Of a stretch of DNA of 64,000 nucleotides, positions 60,148-64,000 are shown piece by piece. Source of the stretch: Sporobacter sp963675425 (lineage in GTDB: Bacteria; Bacillota; Clostridia; Oscillospirales; Oscillospiraceae); assembly GCA_963675425.1 (NCBI GenBank), contig OY776214.1:2294001-2358000 (forward strand), given 5' to 3'. The stretch's first letter is position 1. Each line of letters starts with the position of its first letter. The notes beneath the pieces were generated by a model. That model did not search any database and was not told where the DNA came from. It saw only the letters and a list, made by a program, of their open reading frames with translations. The position numbers and the translations under genes are program-made.

Positions 60148-61833
60148 TTATTTTGCTGCGGTCCATTGGTATATAACGACGCCTGCGGCATTTTTAACCC
60201 ACGTGTAATCTTGATTCTCAAGGTTTGAGGCAGCCAGCTGGTACAGCGGCAGGATAGCCGCGTCGTTGAGGATTAATTTTTCCATATCAGCTTGAGCCTG
60301 AATACGCTTATCCTGATCCAATGAATACTCACCGTTCTCTAATGCGAACAGCGCATCATAGTCAGGGTTGCTGTAAGCACCGTAGTTCATCTGAGCATCC
60401 GAGGTCCAAATGTCAACATAAGTTGAAGCTTCAGGATAATCCGCGTACCAACGCGTGAAACCAAGCTGGAAGTCCTGGGCGCCCATCAGTTCAAGACGGT
60501 TGTTGTAAGTGGTCGATACGAGGTTGATGGTGAGGCCGGGAAGGGTGTTTTGCCACTCGGACTGCAGATAGGCGCACACAGCCGGGAATATGGGGTCCTC
60601 ATTGTACAGCAGATCGAGAGTAAGGCTGTCGACGCCGAGCTCGGTTTTTGCTTTTTCCCACAGTTCAGCGGCCTTTGCCTTGTCCATGGTGTTATAGGTC
60701 GGATTGCCGATTTTATCGCGGAAGAATACACCGTCAGCATCTGGAGCGAAGGTATCGGGAATGATATAGTCCGCGGCTTTCGATCCATTGTTGAGGATGT
60801 TGTCCACGATGGCTTGCTTATCAACAGCAAGCGAGAGGGCCATGCGCAGGTTGTCGTTGGCGATTGTCTCATCCGTCATATTAAATGCCACCCAAAACAT
60901 AGCGGCCATATCGTTGATAACAAGCGCAGGATCATCCTTGTACTTTGGCACATAGTCGCCGCTTACGTTAACAAAATCCAATGCGCCGCTGTCCCAACTC
61001 ATCAGCGTCTGTGATGGATCGGTGATGACACTAAAGTTGAGTTCCTCGGCGGTCACCTGGTCCGCATTGTAAAATTTATCGTTCTTAACTAAAGTATAGC
61101 TTGTACCGCCGACTTCCCAATCGGAGAAGACATAAGGGCCGCACGAGAGATAATGGTCGATGTCAAGTCCAAACTGGTCGCCGCACTCATTGAAATAGGC
61201 TTCGTTAATGGGCATGAGGTAGCTTGAAAGTGCGGTGAGATAGAGAAAATAGGAGCGGGGGGCGTCCAGCTCCACGACAAAGGTGGATTCATCCGGAGCG
61301 CTGATGCCAAGGGTGTCAACCGGTGCACCGGCATAGGCAACGGCAAAACCATTCTTTACGCCGCTGGCGCCTAACGCATACGCAACAGGGGAACCGGTGG
61401 CGGGGTCAGTGACATGTTGCCAGGCAAACAAAAAGTCATAAGCTGTTACCTTATCGCCGTTGTTCCAATAAGCGTCATCACGAATATGGAAAGTATAAGT
61501 CAATCCATCGTCGCTGAGGTCGTAGCTGTCGGCTAAGCCGTAGGTAACTGCACCGTCCTTATCAAAGGACATCAGGCCATAGTTGGTCAACGTGATCATT
61601 GTCATGGTCCACATCGAGCCATTCTGAGAGGGATCCAGAGTGCTTAAGGCTTCGCTAATTGATAGGTTCAGTTTTACACCTTCAGTGGCTGCTGCGGAAT
61701 CAGTCGCCGCACTGCTGCCGGGAGTAGTACCGGGGGATACTTCGCCGTTGTCCGTGGCCTTACAGCCCGCAAGAACGGTAACCAACATTGCTATACCCAT
61801 AAGTAAGGCTAGAATTCTTGTTCGGTTTTTCAT
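60148..61833 (-). CDS. Peptide ABC transporter substrate-binding lipoprotein (OppA/DppA family)
   Basis: 561 aa with AAAAGGAGG upstream. Lipobox LAGC, then the family 5 solute-binding fold: LNLSISEALSTLDPSQN, GDKVTAYDFLFAWQHVTDPA, MALSLAVDKQAIVDNILNNG, and a C-terminal lobe FQLGFTRWYADYPEASTYVD. It captures oligopeptides outside the cell for the ATPases and permeases encoded upstream. Confidence 0.94.
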   Translation of the reverse strand: MKNRTRILALLMGIAMLVTVLAGCKATDNGEVSPGTTPGSSAATDSAAATEGVKLNLSISEALSTLDPSQNGSMWTMTMITLTNYGLMSFDKDGAVTYGLADSYDLSDDGLTYTFHIRDDAYWNNGDKVTAYDFLFAWQHVTDPATGSPVAYALGASGVKNGFAVAYAGAPVDTLGISAPDESTFVVELDAPRSYFLYLTALSSYLMPINEAYFNECGDQFGLDIDHYLSCGPYVFSDWEVGGTSYTLVKNDKFYNADQVTAEELNFSVITDPSQTLMSWDSGALDFVNVSGDYVPKYKDDPALVINDMAAMFWVAFNMTDETIANDNLRMALSLAVDKQAIVDNILNNGSKAADYIIPDTFAPDADGVFFRDKIGNPTYNTMDKAKAAELWEKAKTELGVDSLTLDLLYNEDPIFPAVCAYLQSEWQNTLPGLTINLVSTTYNNRLELMGAQDFQLGFTRWYADYPEASTYVDIWTSDAQMNYGAYSNPDYDALFALENGEYSLDQDKRIQAQADMEKLILNDAAILPLYQLAASNLENQDYTWVKNAAGVVIYQWTAAK

Positions 61834-61882
61834 TTGTTTTCCTCCTTTTAATTTATATTGTCAGCTGATGCTGCAATAAACT

Positions 61883-62818
61883 TTAAAGTGTCCATTTTTC
61901 AATTTCGCTTTCTGTTCCAAGAACCATGTGGGTTGGTGTAAGAAAATGCTCTTTGCCCACCAGGTAGTCAATACCCTCGGCGGCACGGTCATACGAAACC
62001 GATTTTTTATGGCGTTCAACCATCGGGTTTGGCTCAGGAATAGCTGATAAAAGCGATCTGGTATAGGGATGTATAGGATTATTAAAAATCTCGTCCTTTG
62101 TTCCGGCTTCCACCAGGTGACCCAGATGAATAACACCTATGTCGTCAGATATATACTTGACCATAGACAGATCGTGAGCAATAAACAGATATGTCAGGTT
62201 CCGCTCAATTTGCAGGTCTTTCATCAAATTGACGACCTGTGCCTGAATGGACACGTCAAGAGCTGATATGCATTCGTCAGCTATGATTAGGTCCGGCTCC
62301 ATGATAATGGCTCTTGCGATACCCACACGCTGCCGCTGCCCACCGGAAAACATGTGCGGATAGCGACACGCAAACTCGCGAGACAGGCCGACGCGCTCCA
62401 ACATTGCACACACTTTTTCCTCGCGCTCAGCTGCGGACTTGCAAAGATGATTGGCGTCGAGCCCTTCGGCGACAATATCAATAATCTTTTTTCGTGGGTT
62501 CAGGCTGGCCATGGGGTCCTGAAAAATCATTTGCATCTTCTGTGTAATAAAGCGGCGGGTTTCTTTATTGAGTTTGCCGGCGATTTCCACATTGTTAAAG
62601 GTGACGCTGCCGGCGGTCGGGTCGTAGAGCCGAATCAGCGCCCTGCCGATGGTAGATTTACCGCTCCCAGACTCTCCGACCAACCCGAAGGTGCTGCCGC
62701 GTCTTATTTTGAAGCTGACACCGTCAACCGCTTTGACCAACTGGTCTCTACTGGGGCAAAAATACTGTTTGAGGGCGTTGACGTCCAAAATGTTTTCTGT
62801 ATCTTTATTGGTTTTCAT
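61883..62818 (-). CDS. Oligopeptide ABC transporter ATPase (OppF/DppF-like)
   Basis: 311 aa from the ATG at 62818 (AGGAGG 8 nt upstream; GTG at 62827 overlaps that site). Walker A GLVGESGSGKSTIGRAL, signature MFSGGQRQRVGIAR, Walker B LIIADECISALDVS with Cys in place of the usual Pro, and the OppF C-terminal extension (IHPYTRSLLSAIPEPNP). Overlaps the upstream ATPase gene by 14 bp. Confidence 0.94.
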   Translation of the reverse strand: MKTNKDTENILDVNALKQYFCPSRDQLVKAVDGVSFKIRRGSTFGLVGESGSGKSTIGRALIRLYDPTAGSVTFNNVEIAGKLNKETRRFITQKMQMIFQDPMASLNPRKKIIDIVAEGLDANHLCKSAAEREEKVCAMLERVGLSREFACRYPHMFSGGQRQRVGIARAIIMEPDLIIADECISALDVSIQAQVVNLMKDLQIERNLTYLFIAHDLSMVKYISDDIGVIHLGHLVEAGTKDEIFNNPIHPYTRSLLSAIPEPNPMVERHKKSVSYDRAAEGIDYLVGKEHFLTPTHMVLGTESEIEKWTL

Positions 62819-63920
62819 CACCGGCACCTCCTAGCTTGACGTTACTGAGTATTTTATCTATTCTCTGACGGAGCGTTTCAGGCATTTCAACCGTCGGTGC
62901 GTCAGGATGCCGGAGCCAGGAGGCTACTTCATGGGTATCGGAAATTTTAAAGACCGGCGCCTCCTCCTCAAAGTCAATATTCAGTGCAAAGGTGTTTCGG
63001 ACAGCAAATGCGTCACCCTTGACATGGTGCAAAAGATTGGGGGGCGAGCCCGGGATTGTATAAAGCCGGTCGTCTGCTGTGCTGAGATCCGGCATGGATA
63101 ACAGTAAGCCCCATGTATAGGGATGAGCCGGCTCAAAATAAATCTCATATGCTGTCCCGCGTTCCACAATTTTTCCGGCATACATGACTGCGACATAATC
63201 GGCTACCTTGGCAACGACACCAAGATCATGGGTGATATAGATGACGGAGATATTCCTTTTTTTCTGCAGGGACTGAATCAGCTCGAGAATTTTGGCTTGA
63301 ATTGTCACGTCCAGCGAGGTGGTAGGCTCATCGCAGATAAGAATATCCGGATTGCAGCTGATGGCAATGGCAATAACAACACGCTGCCTCATACCGCCTG
63401 ACAGCTGATGCGGATAGCGCTTCATATTCAGTTCGGGGTTGGTGATGCCGACCTCCCTGAGCAGTTCAACACCCTTTTTCCAAGCCTCTTTTTTGCTTAC
63501 ATTCAAATGGAGCCTTATGCCTTCGGTAAGCTGATACCCAATGGTCAGCAGCGGATTTAACGCTGTCATGGGGTCCTGAAATACCATGGCAATGTGTTTG
63601 CCGTTGATCTCGCTAACCATTTGCTGTTTTGTGTATTTTAGTAAATCAACCGTTTTCTTCTCACCGTGGTCTATATAAGTGAAGATAATTTCACCGTCAT
63701 TGATGATCTGGTTGCTGCTGCGGATGCCCATAACCCCTTTAACCGTTACGGACTTCCCACTGCCGGATTCTCCCACAATAGCCAAAGTTTCACCCTTGCG
63801 CAGGGAAAAGTTAACGCCGCGAATCGCGTTGAGCGGTCCTCTGGAGGTTTCAAAGGATACTGACAGGTTTTTTACTTCAAGAATGGGGTCTCCCATCCGA
63901 ATCTCGTTTTTCTGCTCCAT
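62805..63920 (-). CDS. Oligopeptide ABC transporter ATPase (OppD/DppD-like)
   Basis: 371 aa. Walker A AIVGESGSGKSVTVKGVM, signature QLSGGMRQRVVIAIA, Walker B ILICDEPTTSLDVT, and the OppD C-terminal region ending in an extended tail (HEVASWLRHPDAPTVEMPET) that lacks an obvious Cys-rich cluster. Partner of the following OppF-like subunit. Its ATG has AAGGAGG 6 nt upstream and follows the permease gene by 11 bp. Confidence 0.94.
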   Translation of the reverse strand: MEQKNEIRMGDPILEVKNLSVSFETSRGPLNAIRGVNFSLRKGETLAIVGESGSGKSVTVKGVMGIRSSNQIINDGEIIFTYIDHGEKKTVDLLKYTKQQMVSEINGKHIAMVFQDPMTALNPLLTIGYQLTEGIRLHLNVSKKEAWKKGVELLREVGITNPELNMKRYPHQLSGGMRQRVVIAIAISCNPDILICDEPTTSLDVTIQAKILELIQSLQKKRNISVIYITHDLGVVAKVADYVAVMYAGKIVERGTAYEIYFEPAHPYTWGLLLSMPDLSTADDRLYTIPGSPPNLLHHVKGDAFAVRNTFALNIDFEEEAPVFKISDTHEVASWLRHPDAPTVEMPETLRQRIDKILSNVKLGGAGDENQ

Positions 63921-63931
63921 CTGTATCCTCC

Positions 63932-64000
63932 TTAAACCCTTTTCATGGTTGGATCCAGCGCATCTCTGAGACCGTCGCCGATGATATTGAGCGAGAGCAT
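63932..64000 (-). CDS. Peptide ABC transporter permease, C-terminal end (5' part beyond window)
   Basis: The final 22 codons (SLNIIGDGLRDALDPTMKRV) are the invariant C-terminus of DppC/OppC-type permeases. The gene begins to the right of the window and reads in the same direction as the two ATPases. Confidence 0.85.
   Translation of the reverse strand: MLSLNIIGDGLRDALDPTMKRV

Overview
The window looks like a chromosomal segment of a strict anaerobe of the class Clostridia, possibly Oscillospirales-like (the order is an inference of modest confidence). Support: a glycyl radical enzyme with its activase, several radical SAM enzymes, an oxygen-sensitive 2-hydroxyacyl-CoA dehydratase/benzoyl-CoA reductase type system, an S-layer (SLH) surface protein, strong AGGAGG ribosome binding sites and frequent TTG starts. 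Most genes are moderately GC-rich, while about 26.1-46.1 kb is visibly AT-richer and reads like acquired DNA. No ribosomal RNA, intact tRNA, CRISPR array or insertion sequence was seen.

Layout. 1-12.1 kb holds a molybdopterin oxidoreductase cut by the left edge, a chemoreceptor, pyruvate kinase, an exported ferritin-like protein, a membrane-bound MerR-RDD regulator, and a two-component system divergent from a lantibiotic-type ABC exporter. 12.1-21.8 kb holds a structured repeat element, a serine hydrolase, a HTH/LuxR-like regulator, a small Cys-rich protein overlapping a 1291-residue SLH surface protein, a small NTF2-like protein, an XRE regulator and a LysR regulator. 21.9-25.9 kb encodes a glycyl radical enzyme with an unusual four-cysteine cluster and its activase; a second copy of the structured repeat sits between them.

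26.1-46.1 kb is the most interesting part. A leftward block (DUF169 protein, two cyclase-family hydrolases, TRAP transporter) faces a rightward block across a 715-bp regulatory region with repeated palindromes. The rightward block encodes a 90-aa protein, a 63-aa zinc-ribbon-like protein, a methyltransferase, an ATP-dependent activase, a disulfide oxidoreductase, four dehydratase/reductase paralogues, a TetR regulator, two overlapping radical SAM proteins resembling pterin methylases, and a CoA ligase. I read it as a TRAP-fed, CoA-dependent anaerobic pathway (or a cofactor plus pathway) that I cannot match to a described one.

46.2-58.3 kb contains a rhodanese and a sulfatase locus: ribose-type ABC transporter with its own binding protein, a sulfatase lacking a signal peptide, a LysR regulator, a sulfatase-maturating radical SAM enzyme and a TauE/SafE exporter. 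Together they suggest import of a sulfate ester, cytoplasmic cleavage and anion export. At 58.4 kb a 3' tRNA-Arg fragment with its terminator marks a possible integration junction. The right end holds RidA, a membrane dipeptidase and an Opp/Dpp-type peptide ABC transporter that runs off the edge.
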